Source of the DNA: Aquibium oceanicum
Lineage (GTDB): Bacteria > Pseudomonadota > Alphaproteobacteria > Rhizobiales > Rhizobiaceae
DNA length: 64,000 bases
Direction of reading: 5' to 3'
Assembly: GCF_001889605.1 (NCBI RefSeq)
Contig: NZ_CP018171.1
Location: forward strand, 4,687,501 to 4,751,500
The position numbers and the translations under genes were made by a program. A model generated the notes under the pieces. The model was not told where the DNA came from, made no database searches, and saw only the letters and a program-made list of their open reading frames with translations. Shown in pieces: positions 39,358-48,042 of this stretch (position 1 is its first letter; each line of letters starts with the position of its first letter).

Positions 39358-40992
39358 TCAGCCCTCCGCTTCGCGCCGCGCCCGGTCGCGGAAGATGCGG
39401 CGGATGACCTTGCCGGTCGTTGTCAGCGGCATGGAATCGACGAAGGCGACCTCGCGCGGATATTCGTGCGCGGAAAGCCGCTCGCGCACCCAGGACTTGA
39501 TCTCCTCGGCGAGCGGGGCGGACGGCTCCACCCCATCCCTCAGCACCACGTAGGCCTTGACGATCTCGGTCCTGACCGGGTCTGGCTTGCCGACGGCGGC
39601 GGCGAGCGCCACGGCCTCGTGACCGGTCAGGCAGTCCTCGATCTCGCCGGGGCCGATGCGGTATCCGGCGGAGGTGATGACATCGTCGTCGCGCCCGAAG
39701 AAGTGGATGTAGCCGTCCTCGTCGGCGACGCCCTGGTCGCCGGTGACCATCCAGTCGCCGATGAACTTCTTCTCCGTCGCCTCCGGGCTCTGCCAGTAGC
39801 CCAGGAACATCACCGGGTCGGGGCGGCGGATGGCGATCTGGCCCGGCGTTCCGGTCGCGACCGGCTGCCCCTCGGCGTCGATGAGACCCACGTCGTGGCC
39901 CGGTACCGGCTTGCCGATCGCTCCGGCTTTGCCGACCCCCAGCGCGCCGCAGGAGCCGATGACCAGATTGCACTCTGTCTGGCCGTAGATCTCGTTGACG
40001 GTGATGCCGAGTTCCTGGCGCGCCCATTCCCAGGTCTCGCGGCCGAGCGCCTCGCCGGCAGACTCGATGGTGCGCAAAGTCTTGGGAAAGCGTCTGGCGA
40101 TGCCGACGGTCGATTTCATCATCCGGAGCGCGGTCGGCGGGATGAAGGCGTTGCGCACCTCCATGCGGGCCATGAGATCGCAAGCGGCCTCGGGTTCGAA
40201 CTTTTCCGAGCGCGACGACACCACCGGCAGGCCGAGATAGAGCGCCGGCAGGAGCACGTTGAGCAGCCCGCCCGCCCATGCCCAGTCCGCCGGCGTCCAG
40301 AACCGGTCGCCCGGCCGCGGTGGAAACTCGTGCGCCATCTCGGTGCCCGGCATGTGGCCGAGCAGGACACGGTGGCCGTGCACGGCGCCCTTGGGCGGGC
40401 CGGTGGTGCCGGAGGTGAAGATCATCATCGCCGGATCGTCGGGCGCGGTGTCCTCGGGCGTGAAGGCGACCGGATGGTCGGCGATCAGGCGGTCGAAGCC
40501 GATCGCATCGCCATCGCCGCCCTCCACGAGCACGACCGTCTCGAGGTCCCGCAGGCGCCCCTTGATGGCGGAAATCCGGGCATTGCCCGATGCATTGGTG
40601 ACGATGGCGCGCACGCCGGCGGTCACCAGCCGGTATTCCAGCGCCTCGACGCCGAAGAGCAGCGCCAGCGGCACGGCGATCGCGCCGAGCTTGTAGATGG
40701 CGACATGGCTGATCGCGGTCTCGAAACCCTGCGGCAGCAGCAGCGCCACGCGGTCGCCGCGGCGGATGCCCTGGGCTCTCAGCCCGTTCGCCAGTGCGTT
40801 CGATCGCTCTGCCAGGTCCGCGAAACTGAGCGTCGCCGGCCCGCCCGAGGGCCTGTCCTCCAGAAGCGCGATGCGGCCGGGATCGCGCGCAGCCCAGGCG
40901 TCGGATACGGCGACGCCGATGTTGAAGCGGTCGGGAATCGACCAGCGGAAATCGGAGCGGAGGGCTTCGTAGCTGTCGCGTCGTTCGAGCAT
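39358..40992 (-). CDS. AMP-dependent acyl-CoA synthetase
   Basis: The 544-residue ANL-superfamily enzyme activates a carboxylic acid to its AMP ester and CoA thioester. The AMP-binding signature MIFTSGTTGPPKGAVHGHR, the NEIYGQTECNLVIG motif, VTGDQGVADEDGYIHFFGRDDD and the C-terminal TTTGKVIRRIFRDR lysine motif are all present. The pattern resembles medium-chain or acetate-type synthetases; the chain length cannot be read off. ATG 40992 is preferred to the TTG codon just before it. It is downstream of the tRNA-Leu on the same strand. Confidence 0.93.
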   Translation of the reverse strand: MLERRDSYEALRSDFRWSIPDRFNIGVAVSDAWAARDPGRIALLEDRPSGGPATLSFADLAERSNALANGLRAQGIRRGDRVALLLPQGFETAISHVAIYKLGAIAVPLALLFGVEALEYRLVTAGVRAIVTNASGNARISAIKGRLRDLETVVLVEGGDGDAIGFDRLIADHPVAFTPEDTAPDDPAMMIFTSGTTGPPKGAVHGHRVLLGHMPGTEMAHEFPPRPGDRFWTPADWAWAGGLLNVLLPALYLGLPVVSSRSEKFEPEAACDLMARMEVRNAFIPPTALRMMKSTVGIARRFPKTLRTIESAGEALGRETWEWARQELGITVNEIYGQTECNLVIGSCGALGVGKAGAIGKPVPGHDVGLIDAEGQPVATGTPGQIAIRRPDPVMFLGYWQSPEATEKKFIGDWMVTGDQGVADEDGYIHFFGRDDDVITSAGYRIGPGEIEDCLTGHEAVALAAAVGKPDPVRTEIVKAYVVLRDGVEPSAPLAEEIKSWVRERLSAHEYPREVAFVDSMPLTTTGKVIRRIFRDRARREAEG

Positions 40993-41023
40993 CAATGCGG
41001 CGCTGCCCTCATCGGCGCGAGAA

Positions 41024-41108
41024 TGGTGCCCCTGGCCGGGATCGAACCAGCACTCCTTGCGGAACTCGATTTTGAGTCGAGCGCGTCTACCAATTCCGCC
41101 ACAGGGGC
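41024..41108 (-). tRNA. tRNA-Leu (anticodon CAA)
   Basis: The minus strand folds as a leucine tRNA. The acceptor stem is GCCCCTG/CAGGGGC with discriminator A and encoded CCA, the D region is TGGCGGAATTGGTAGACGCG, and the anticodon loop CTCAAAA gives CAA. A long variable arm follows, then the T arm with GGTTCGATCC. The total is 85 bases, typical of class II tRNA-Leu. Confidence 0.97.
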
Positions 41109-41328
41109 ACGCGGCGTCCGGAGGTGGCCGGACGGGTGCGGACTATACGGGCAGGCCCCGGCGCGTCAACTGGTCTCGCGCATGCCACGTGCGCAGCGTG
41201 CGACGCTTCCTGGCCCTAGAGTGCGGCACGACGGACAGTGAGGGCAGCGAAGCGCGCGGCGCGGCGGATTGTCCGTTGCGCCACGGGCGCATTCCGGCTT
41301 AGACAACCGCCGTCACGGGGAAACCTCC

Positions 41329-41910
41329 ATGCTTCGCAGGCTCTACGACTGGACCATGTCGCTCGCCGCCACGCGGCACGCGGAAAAGGCGCTGGCGGGC
41401 GTGTCGTTCGTCGAGAGTTCCTTCTTCCCGATCCCGCCCGACGTTCTGTTGATCCCCATGGTGCTCTCGGAGCGGAGGAAGTGGATCCGCTACGCGCTGA
41501 TCTGTACCGTGTCCTCGGTGATCGGAGCGCTGCTCGGCTATCTCATCGGTGCGTTCCTGTTCGAGGTGATCGGCCAGCCGATCCTGGAACTGTACGACGC
41601 GCAGGAATCCTTTGCCCGCATGCAGGGCTGGTACGCGTCCTGGGGCGGGTGGGGCGTGCTGTTCGCCGCCATCACGCCCTTCCCCTACAAGGTGCTGACG
41701 ATCTTCTCCGGCTTCGTGGGCATGAACATCGTCTCCTTCATCATCGTGTCGATCATCGGCCGCGGGCTGCGGTTCTTCCTCGTGTCGTGGCTGCTCTATC
41801 ATTTCGGGGCGCCGATCCGCGCCTTCATCGAGCGGAACCTCGGCCTTCTTTTCACCCTGTTCATGGTGCTGCTCGTCGGCGGCTTCGTCGCCGTGAAGTA
41901 CCTGTTCTGA
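41329..41910 (+). CDS. YqaA/DedA-type membrane protein
   Basis: The 193-residue protein is a short DedA-superfamily (SNARE-associated, YqaA) membrane protein. It has VESSFFPIPPDVLLIPMVLSE, the reentrant-loop motif, and ITPFPYKVLTIFSGFVGM with GRGLRFFLVSWLLY later. Related DedA/VTT-fold proteins help flip lipids or maintain membrane potential. ATG 41329 follows GGGGAAACC; an upstream in-frame region is unlikely. It is followed after 7 bases by dsbB, so the two likely form an operon. Confidence 0.9.
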   Translation: MLRRLYDWTMSLAATRHAEKALAGVSFVESSFFPIPPDVLLIPMVLSERRKWIRYALICTVSSVIGALLGYLIGAFLFEVIGQPILELYDAQESFARMQGWYASWGGWGVLFAAITPFPYKVLTIFSGFVGMNIVSFIIVSIIGRGLRFFLVSWLLYHFGAPIRAFIERNLGLLFTLFMVLLVGGFVAVKYLF

Positions 41911-41917
41911 GGCTCGC

Positions 41918-42430
41918 ATGACCCTGACCGCGCCCGCCGGCCGCCGCCAGACGCTGACCGCCGGCTTTCTCGCCATCGCCATGGCCGGCGTCGTCGGCGG
42001 CGCCCTGCTGTTCGAGCATGTCGGCGGCTACATTCCCTGCAAGCTGTGCCTGGAACAGCGCCTGCCCTACTACATCGGGGCGCCGCTGATGCTCGTGGCC
42101 CTCGCCGCGTCGGCCATGCGGATGCCGGGCATCGTGGTGCGGCTGCTGATCCTCCCCGGCGCGCTGCTGATGACCTGGGGGCTCTATCTCGGCGTCTACC
42201 ATTCGGGCGTCGAATGGGCCTGGTGGGCGGGACCGACGGATTGCGGCGCCGTCAGCGGCGGCTCCGACACCGGCGGCAACGGGGTGCTCGATGCGCTGAA
42301 CAACGTCATCCCGCCGTCCTGCGACGAGGCGGCACTGCGCATCCTCGGGCTGTCGCTGGCCGGCTGGAACGCCATCGCGAGCCTGGTGCTCGGCGCGGTC
42401 GCCTATTGGGGCGCGCTTTCGAGGGCGTGA
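41918..42430 (+). CDS. dsbB: Disulfide bond formation protein B
   Basis: The 170-residue inner-membrane oxidase passes electrons from DsbA-type thiol oxidases to quinone. Both cysteine pairs are present: C41/C44 (PCKLCLEQRLPYY) and C109/C135 (GPTDCGAVSG and PPSCDEA). There are four transmembrane helices. Operon with the YqaA gene upstream. The pairing with YqaA recurs in rhizobia by recall. Confidence 0.94.
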   Translation: MTLTAPAGRRQTLTAGFLAIAMAGVVGGALLFEHVGGYIPCKLCLEQRLPYYIGAPLMLVALAASAMRMPGIVVRLLILPGALLMTWGLYLGVYHSGVEWAWWAGPTDCGAVSGGSDTGGNGVLDALNNVIPPSCDEAALRILGLSLAGWNAIASLVLGAVAYWGALSRA

Positions 42431-42454
42431 ACCCGCCCGGGGTTTCCCAGCGGA

Positions 42455-43018
42455 CTACGGCTCCAGTTCCACGTCCCAGTAGAGATAATCCATCCAGCTC
42501 TCGTGCAGATAGTTCGGCGGGAATAGCCGGCCGTTGTTATGCAGGTCGTGCACGGTCGGCGGGAACGGCTTCTGCATCGGGAACATCTTGGCCTGCGCGG
42601 GCATCATGCCGCCCTTCCTGAGGTTGCAGGGCGAGCAGGCGGCCACGACGTTCTCCCAGGTCGTCTCGCCGCCGCAGCGGCGCGGGACCACGTGATCGAA
42701 GGTCAGGTCCTCGTGCGTGCCGCAGTATTGGCACTGGAAGCGGTCGCGCAGGAAGACGTTGAAGCGGGTGAAGGCCGGATGACGAGACGGCTTCACGTAA
42801 GCCTTCAGGCACACCACGCTCGGAAGCCGCATGGAGAAGGACGGCGAGGAGACGGCGTGTTCGTATTCGGCGACGATGTTGACCCTGTCGAGGAAGACGG
42901 CCTTGATGGCGTCCTGCCAGGACCAGAGCGACAAAGGATAGTAGCTGAGCGGACGATAGTCCGCGTTCAGGACGAGCGCAGGCAGGCTATCCGGCGAGAC
43001 GGCAACCGTCACTTCCAT
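42455..43018 (-). CDS. HNH endonuclease
   Basis: The 187-residue protein has the HNH nuclease core. Zinc cysteines are C96/C99 (CQYCGTHEDL) and about C128/C131 (ACSPCN), catalytic H109 lies in LTFDHVVPRR, and N123 in WENVVAAC. The N terminus (ALVLNADYRPLSYYPLSLWSWQDAI) marks a chromosomal HNH family common in alphaproteobacteria, of unclear biological role and not obviously part of a restriction system. It converges with dsbB. Confidence 0.93.
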   Translation of the reverse strand: MEVTVAVSPDSLPALVLNADYRPLSYYPLSLWSWQDAIKAVFLDRVNIVAEYEHAVSSPSFSMRLPSVVCLKAYVKPSRHPAFTRFNVFLRDRFQCQYCGTHEDLTFDHVVPRRCGGETTWENVVAACSPCNLRKGGMMPAQAKMFPMQKPFPPTVHDLHNNGRLFPPNYLHESWMDYLYWDVELEP

Positions 43019-43128
43019 CCACTCCTTTTCCCGAGAACGGAACGGCGCGGATACTGTAAGCGACAGATGTCAGGAATGTGAAGCATGCAAATCGTGCTGA
43101 GCGTCGCGGGAATGCCTTTTTGACCCGG

Positions 43129-43797
43129 CTATTTTTCAATGACTTGGGCCGGAACGGCCGCCGGAGCCCCTTCCCTGCCCTTCATCTCGCGATAATACGC
43201 CCAAAACAGGCGCGCCGCCACGCCCCTGTGCGGGCGCCATGATTCGGCGATGACCGACAGCGCCTTCGGGGCGGGGCGCGGCGCGATGCCGAGCGCATTC
43301 CCGACCGCGCTCTGGAGCGCGATGTCGCCGGCCGGGAAGATGTCGGGATGGCCGGCGGCGAACAAAAGGTAGATCTGCGCCGTCCAGGGGCCGACGCCGT
43401 GCAGCGCGGTCATCGCAGCGATCGCTTCGCCGGCTTCGAGGCGCACCACCGCGTCGAGATCGAATCCCCGGTCGAGGATCGCCGCGGCGATGGCGCGCAG
43501 GGTCTTCTCCTTAGGACGCGACAGCCCGGCGGCGCGGTAGAGGTCGTCGCCGGCGGCAAGGAGCGTCTCCGGGGTCAGCGGATCGGCAAGTGCCACCAGC
43601 CGGCCCATGATGGCGTCGGCGCTTGCCCGCGAGACCTGCTGCGACACGACGATGGAGACGAGGCTGGCGAAACCCGGCTCGACGCGGCGTAGCGGCACCT
43701 CGCCCGCCCGCTCGCGCACCGGCACCAGGCGCGGGTCGGCGAGGCAGAGCGCATCGAGCCCGGCGGCGACGTGCTCCAGCGTTTCGATCCTCTGCAT
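43129..43797 (-). CDS. DNA-3-methyladenine glycosylase II-like (AlkA/HhH-GPD)
   Basis: The 222-residue glycosylase removes alkylated bases in base-excision repair. The helix-hairpin-helix reads TALHGVGPWTAQIYLLFA (residues about 130-147), and the catalytic aspartate is probably D158 in IFPAGDIALQ. The upstream SIVVSQQVSRASADAIMGRL is the usual AlkA helix. ATG 43797 is chosen: the longer frame upstream would read antisense to gluQRS. It diverges from gluQRS across 69 bases. Confidence 0.93.
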   Translation of the reverse strand: MQRIETLEHVAAGLDALCLADPRLVPVRERAGEVPLRRVEPGFASLVSIVVSQQVSRASADAIMGRLVALADPLTPETLLAAGDDLYRAAGLSRPKEKTLRAIAAAILDRGFDLDAVVRLEAGEAIAAMTALHGVGPWTAQIYLLFAAGHPDIFPAGDIALQSAVGNALGIAPRPAPKALSVIAESWRPHRGVAARLFWAYYREMKGREGAPAAVPAQVIEK

Positions 43798-43866
43798 GGG
43801 TTTCCCTTTCGCGGCGGGAAGGTTAGCAACCGGGCGACGTTCCTCCAATCCGCCGCGCGAAACCTG

Positions 43867-44739
43867 ATGACAGTCCCGACATTCCGCTTCGCACCGAGCC
43901 CGAACGGCGAACTGCATCTCGGGCACGCCTGTTCGGCGCTCCTGAACGCCCGGATGGCCGACGAGGCCGGAGGCAGGTTCCTGCTGCGCATCGAGGACAT
44001 CGATACGGAGCGCTGTACCCCGGAATACGAGCGGGGCATCTTCGCCGACCTTTCCTGGCTCGGGATCGCGTGGGAAAAGCCGGTGCGCCGGCAGTCGGAG
44101 CATTTCGACGACTATGGCGAGGCGTTGCGCCGGCTGATCGACGAGGACATCGTCTATCCCGCCTTCATGAGCCGCGGCGAGGCGCGGGCGTGGATCGCGG
44201 AGGAAGCAACCGGCGAAACCTGGCCGCGCGATCCGGACGGGGCGCCGCTGTACCCGCCGCGCGACAGGACGCTGTCAGAGCGCGAGCGCCGGGCGCGGAT
44301 GGACGCGAGCGCACCGTTCACCTGGCGGCTCGACATGGCAGCGGCGATGGAACACGTCTCGGGGGCCATAGAGTGGCAGGAGACTGGCGCTGGGCCGGAA
44401 GGCGAGACGGGCGTGGTGCGCGCGAGGCCTGAGGCCTGGGGCGACGTCGTCCTGGCCCGCAGGGACACGCCCGCCAGCTACAATCTGTGCGTGGTAGTCG
44501 ACGACGCGATCCAGGGCATCACCGACGTCGTTCGCGGGCGCGATCTGTTTCACGCGACCTCGGTCCACCGGCTGCTCCAGGAACTGCTCGGCCTGCCGGT
44601 GCCGATCTACCACCATCATGATCTCGTGCTGGGAGACGACGGGCGCAAGCTCTCCAAGAGCCGCCGCGACACCGCACTTCGGTCGCTACGCGAGGCGGGC
44701 GCAATGCCGGACGACATTCGCCGCATGGTCGGGTTGTAG
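43867..44739 (+). CDS. gluQRS: Glutamyl-queuosine tRNA(Asp) synthetase
   Basis: The 290-residue truncated glutamyl-tRNA synthetase paralogue attaches glutamate to queuosine 34 of tRNA-Asp. It has FAPSPNGELHLGHACSALLN (class I HIGH as HLGH, residues 17-20), RIEDIDTERCTPEY, and the KMSKS-type LSKSRRDT. It lacks the anticodon-binding half, as expected for GluQRS. The zinc-cysteine pair of some homologues is absent (VYPAFMSRGEA). ATG 43867 is used, as an upstream extension is antisense to the glycosylase. Confidence 0.94.
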   Translation: MTVPTFRFAPSPNGELHLGHACSALLNARMADEAGGRFLLRIEDIDTERCTPEYERGIFADLSWLGIAWEKPVRRQSEHFDDYGEALRRLIDEDIVYPAFMSRGEARAWIAEEATGETWPRDPDGAPLYPPRDRTLSERERRARMDASAPFTWRLDMAAAMEHVSGAIEWQETGAGPEGETGVVRARPEAWGDVVLARRDTPASYNLCVVVDDAIQGITDVVRGRDLFHATSVHRLLQELLGLPVPIYHHHDLVLGDDGRKLSKSRRDTALRSLREAGAMPDDIRRMVGL

Positions 44740-44745
44740 CGGGGA

Positions 44746-45033
44746 TCAGAAGCGACTGACCGCGGCCTTGAGCAGGAGCAGCGTCATCAGGATGATGAAG
44801 GCGCCGACCACGCCGGCGAACACGGCTTCCTGCAACTGGTAAAGCCGCACGCCGTAGTAGTTGACGCCGTAGATCGAGGCGAAGAAGCCGCCCGTGACGA
44901 TGCCCATCGTTCCATACGGCCCGAACCCGTCGCGCCCGATGATGGCGTTGAGCCCGAGCGCGAAGATGAACGAGAGAATGGAAACGGTCGCGACCGCCAG
45001 GAACAACCACCAGGGGCTAAGATTCCAGATCAT
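44746..45033 (-). CDS. Small membrane protein of unknown function
   Basis: The 95-residue protein has three hydrophobic helices: MIWNLSPWWLFLAVATVSIL, a glycine-rich middle (YGTMGIVTGGFFASIYGVNY) and EAVFAGVVGAFIILMTLLLLK. It resembles small hypothetical membrane proteins seen in rhizobia. ATG 45033 or GTG 45036 could start it. It converges with gluQRS with a 6-base gap. Function unknown. Confidence 0.8.
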   Translation of the reverse strand: MIWNLSPWWLFLAVATVSILSFIFALGLNAIIGRDGFGPYGTMGIVTGGFFASIYGVNYYGVRLYQLQEAVFAGVVGAFIILMTLLLLKAAVSRF

Positions 45034-45152
45034 CACCTGTTCCTCGAGCTTGCCGGGCCAGTTGCTGGCTCTCCGGAAACCTCACACTGGAGCCTAGCGC
45101 GAAAATCTTTCCTTTTGCTTATGCGGTCCACAATGATCGGACGGAACGTCGA

Positions 45153-46040
45153 ATGAACCTTTCGCGCCTGGCGCCGGCCCTGTTCGTGGTCCTGTGGGCC
45201 ACCGGATTTATCGGCGCGCGTTACGCCATGCCATGGTCGGAGCCCTTCTCCTTCCTCGCGGTGCGTTTCGCGATCGCCTTCCTGCTTCTGGCCGGACTGC
45301 TCGCCTTCGTGCGCGCCAAACCGACGCGCCCGCGTGACCGGCTGCATGCGGCCTTCGCGGGCATGCTGATGCACGGCGTCTACCTGGGCGGCGTCTTCTG
45401 GGCGATCCGCCACGGCATGCCGGCGGGACTTTCGGCGCTGATCGTGGCGCTGCAGCCGCTGATCACCGCGGTGGTGGCCGGCTTCTCCCTCGGCGAACGC
45501 ATCCTGCCGCGACACTGGCTGGGGCTGGCGATCGGCTTCGTAGGCGTGGTGATCGTGCTTCTTCCCAAGCTCGGCACGGTCACGAGCGGGGTGACAGCCG
45601 CGACGCTGGCCGCCTCCGTGATCTCGGTGGTGGGCATGAGCGCGGGCACGATCTGGCAGAAGCGCTTCATAACCGGCGTCGATCTCGTGCCGGTGACCCT
45701 CTACCAGTATCTCGGCGCCACGCTCCTGATGGTGGTCGGATCGTTCGCACTCGAGACGCGCACCTTCGTGCCGACCGGCGAACTCCTGCTGGCGCTGGCA
45801 TGGTCGGTGCTGGTGCTGTCGCTCGGCGCGATCTTCCTCCTGATGTACCTCATCCGCCACGGCGAGATGTCGAAGGTCTCCTCGCTGTTCTACCTGGTGC
45901 CGGCGGTGACGGCACTGATGGCCTGGGCGCTGTTCTCGGAGGAACTGACGGCCCTCCAGATCGCCGGGATGGCAATCGCCACCCTTGGCGTGGCGCTGGC
46001 GACCGTTCAGCTGCCGATGCGGGCGCGCGCCTCCCGGTAA
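45153..46040 (+). CDS. EamA/DMT family transporter
   Basis: The 295-residue membrane protein has two EamA modules: VLWATGFIGARYAMPWSEPF at the start, GMPAGLSALIVALQPLITAVV, the mid-protein GMSAGTIWQKRF, and FLLMYLIRHGEMSKVSSLFYL. This subfamily is frequent in alphaproteobacteria. Export of amino acids or related metabolites is typical but not shown here. Its last 34 bases overlap the 3' end of the YihY-family gene on the other strand. Confidence 0.92.
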   Translation: MNLSRLAPALFVVLWATGFIGARYAMPWSEPFSFLAVRFAIAFLLLAGLLAFVRAKPTRPRDRLHAAFAGMLMHGVYLGGVFWAIRHGMPAGLSALIVALQPLITAVVAGFSLGERILPRHWLGLAIGFVGVVIVLLPKLGTVTSGVTAATLAASVISVVGMSAGTIWQKRFITGVDLVPVTLYQYLGATLLMVVGSFALETRTFVPTGELLLALAWSVLVLSLGAIFLLMYLIRHGEMSKVSSLFYLVPAVTALMAWALFSEELTALQIAGMAIATLGVALATVQLPMRARASR

Positions 46041-46858
46041 CGGCGGATCGCGGCGTTGAGTTCGCCGCCGAGGATGAAGATCACCGAGATGATGTAAAGG
46101 AAGATCACCGCGATCATGATCGAGGCCAGTCCCGCATAGGTCGAAACATAGGTGGAGAACTGCTCGAGATAGGTGGCGAAGATGGTGGAGCCGGCGACCC
46201 AGCCGACCAGGGTGAAGACGATGCCCGGCAGGATGTCGCGGATCCTGCGCTTGCCGGCGGGTAGCCAGAAATGGACGCAAACCAGCCCCACGACGATGAC
46301 CGAGGACGCGATGATGTATCGCCACAGCGTGATCGTTCCCATGTAGGGCGCGAGCCAGATGAACTCCCTTTCCGCGATCCGCGCCACCAGGGGCGCCAGC
46401 ACGAGCAGGATCGAGATGGCGAGGAAGCCCATGGTGGCGATGAGCACGAAGGCGAAGCTCTGCAGCCGCCGCATGATGAGGGAGCGGCTTTCGGCGACGC
46501 GGTAGGCGCGGTTGAGCGAGACGCGCAGCGCCTCGATGCCGTTGGAGGCGAAGAAGGCCGCGAAGATGACGCTGATGGTGAGGAAGTCGCCGCGCTGCAC
46601 GGTGAGCACGTTGGTGACCTCGCGCGCGATCGGCTCGGCGATCTCCCGGGGCCAGGTGTCGAAGACGAGATGCACCGCGGTGTCGGCGAAGGCGTTGGCG
46701 CCGAGGAAGGAGGCGAGCGCGGTGGCGAAGATGAGGAAGGGAAACAGCGCAATGAGAGCGGAAAGCGCGAGATGGCTTGCCATAGACCAGCCGTCGTCCG
46801 TATCGAAATGGCCGATTGCGTCGGCCAGGATCCGCCGGGTCGCGGCGACCTTGCGCAT
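46007..46858 (-). CDS. YihY/BrkB family inner-membrane protein
   Basis: The 283-residue protein is a YihY/virulence-factor-BrkB family membrane protein with about six helices. HFDTDDGWSMASHLALSALIALFPF, FFASNGIEALRVSLNRAYRV and LPGIVFTLVGWVAGSTIFATYL are family blocks. ATG 46858 is strongly supported by AGGAGG five bases upstream. Related proteins were once annotated as RNase BN, which is not a reliable function. Its 3' end overlaps the EamA transporter gene by 34 bases in convergent orientation. Confidence 0.93.
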   Translation of the reverse strand: MRKVAATRRILADAIGHFDTDDGWSMASHLALSALIALFPFLIFATALASFLGANAFADTAVHLVFDTWPREIAEPIAREVTNVLTVQRGDFLTISVIFAAFFASNGIEALRVSLNRAYRVAESRSLIMRRLQSFAFVLIATMGFLAISILLVLAPLVARIAEREFIWLAPYMGTITLWRYIIASSVIVVGLVCVHFWLPAGKRRIRDILPGIVFTLVGWVAGSTIFATYLEQFSTYVSTYAGLASIMIAVIFLYIISVIFILGGELNAAIRRYREARARIGS

Positions 46859-46946
46859 GAAACCTCCTTGCGGCTGCCGTCCAGTGCCGACTATGTGAAG
46901 TTCAACCGCCAGCAAGGCAAGTCGCTCCCTCACTCCAGGAGAAAAG

Positions 46947-47780
46947 ATGGCTTCCAGCCGAACGATCATCGTGACCGGCGCCTCATCGGGGATCGGCGCA
47001 TACTGCGCCCGGGCGCTGAAACGGGACGGCTGGCGCGTCTTTGCCACGGCGCGCAAGCCGGCGGACCTGCAGCAGCTGGAAGCAGACGGCATCGAAGCCT
47101 TCTACATGGACTACCGCGAGGCGGAATCAATCGCCGCGCTCATGGACGAGGTGCTCGAGCGGACGGGCGGGACGCTCGACGCGCTCTACAACAACGGCGC
47201 GCACGCTCAGGCCGGCGCGGTCGAGGACCTGCCGATGGCGGCGCTGCGCGAGCAGTTCGAGGTGAACTTCTTCGGCTGGCACGACCTGACGCGGCGCACC
47301 GTGCCGGTCATGCGCCGGCAGGGTCACGGCCGCATCGTGCACTGCTCGTCGATCCTGGGACTGGTGCCGGTGAAGTTCCGCGGCGCGTATGCAGCGTCCA
47401 AGTATGCGATCGAGGGGCTGATGCTGTGCCAGCGTGCGGAGCTCCAAGGCAGCGGCATCCATGTCAGCCTCATCGAACCGGGCCCGATCGAATCGCGGCT
47501 CGCCGCGACCGGGCTCGGCTGGTTCGAGACCCATATCGACGTCGAGAACTCGCCGCACCGCGAGGAATACCAGGCGCAGCTCGCACGCCTGAGGGCCGGC
47601 GGCTCGAAATCGCGGCTCAAGCTGAAGCCGGACGCCGTCTACACCGCGCTGAAGCACGCTCTGGACAGCCGCGCACCGCGACCGCACTACCTGGTCACCA
47701 CGCCGGCGCGGATCGGCGCGGCGATGAAGCGGCTGCTGCCGGCGCGGCTTTTCTACCGCATGCTGACTTCGCAGGCCTGA
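46947..47780 (+). CDS. SDR family oxidoreductase
   Basis: The 277-residue protein is a classical short-chain dehydrogenase/reductase. TGASSGIGAYCARALKRDGW is the NAD(P)-binding loop, NNGAHAQAGAVEDL the NAG-like motif, catalytic serine lies in IVHCSSILGLVP, and Y/K in YAASKYAIEGL. The C-terminal third (PHREEYQAQLARLRAGGSKS) matches an uncharacterised bacterial subgroup of retinol-dehydrogenase-like SDRs. Substrate unknown. It lies upstream of a twin-helix protein and the cobalamin adenosyltransferase, 45 bases away, possibly one transcript. Confidence 0.93.
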   Translation: MASSRTIIVTGASSGIGAYCARALKRDGWRVFATARKPADLQQLEADGIEAFYMDYREAESIAALMDEVLERTGGTLDALYNNGAHAQAGAVEDLPMAALREQFEVNFFGWHDLTRRTVPVMRRQGHGRIVHCSSILGLVPVKFRGAYAASKYAIEGLMLCQRAELQGSGIHVSLIEPGPIESRLAATGLGWFETHIDVENSPHREEYQAQLARLRAGGSKSRLKLKPDAVYTALKHALDSRAPRPHYLVTTPARIGAAMKRLLPARLFYRMLTSQA

Positions 47781-47825
47781 CGCCCTAAATCGTCGCCATC
47801 GTCCCTCCGAACCGGAAAGAACGCC

Positions 47826-48029
47826 ATGTCCACCGTCTTCAACATCCTTGCCATCCTCGTGATGGTGGCCGTGGTGGTCGTGCTGGTGCGCGGTCTCGTC
47901 AACATGATGCGCGGCGGCTCGGGCAACACCTCCAACAAGCTGATGCAGGCGCGCGTGTTCCTGCAGTTCATCGCGCTGGTGCTGATCATGCTGGCGCTGT
48001 GGTACAGCCGCAGCGGCGGCCCGGCCTGA
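47826..48029 (+). CDS. Twin transmembrane helix small protein (HIG1-like)
   Basis: The 67-residue protein has two helices: VFNILAILVMVAVVVVLVRGL and VFLQFIALVLIMLALWYSRSG, joined by a MMRGGSGNTSNKLMQARV loop. This matches small twin-helix proteins of the HIG1 type, related to respiratory supercomplex factors, that in rhizobia precede the cobalamin adenosyltransferase gene as here. A direct role in respiration is inferred from the family only. Confidence 0.87.
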   Translation: MSTVFNILAILVMVAVVVVLVRGLVNMMRGGSGNTSNKLMQARVFLQFIALVLIMLALWYSRSGGPA

Positions 48030-48042
48030 GGAGGCCGACGGC

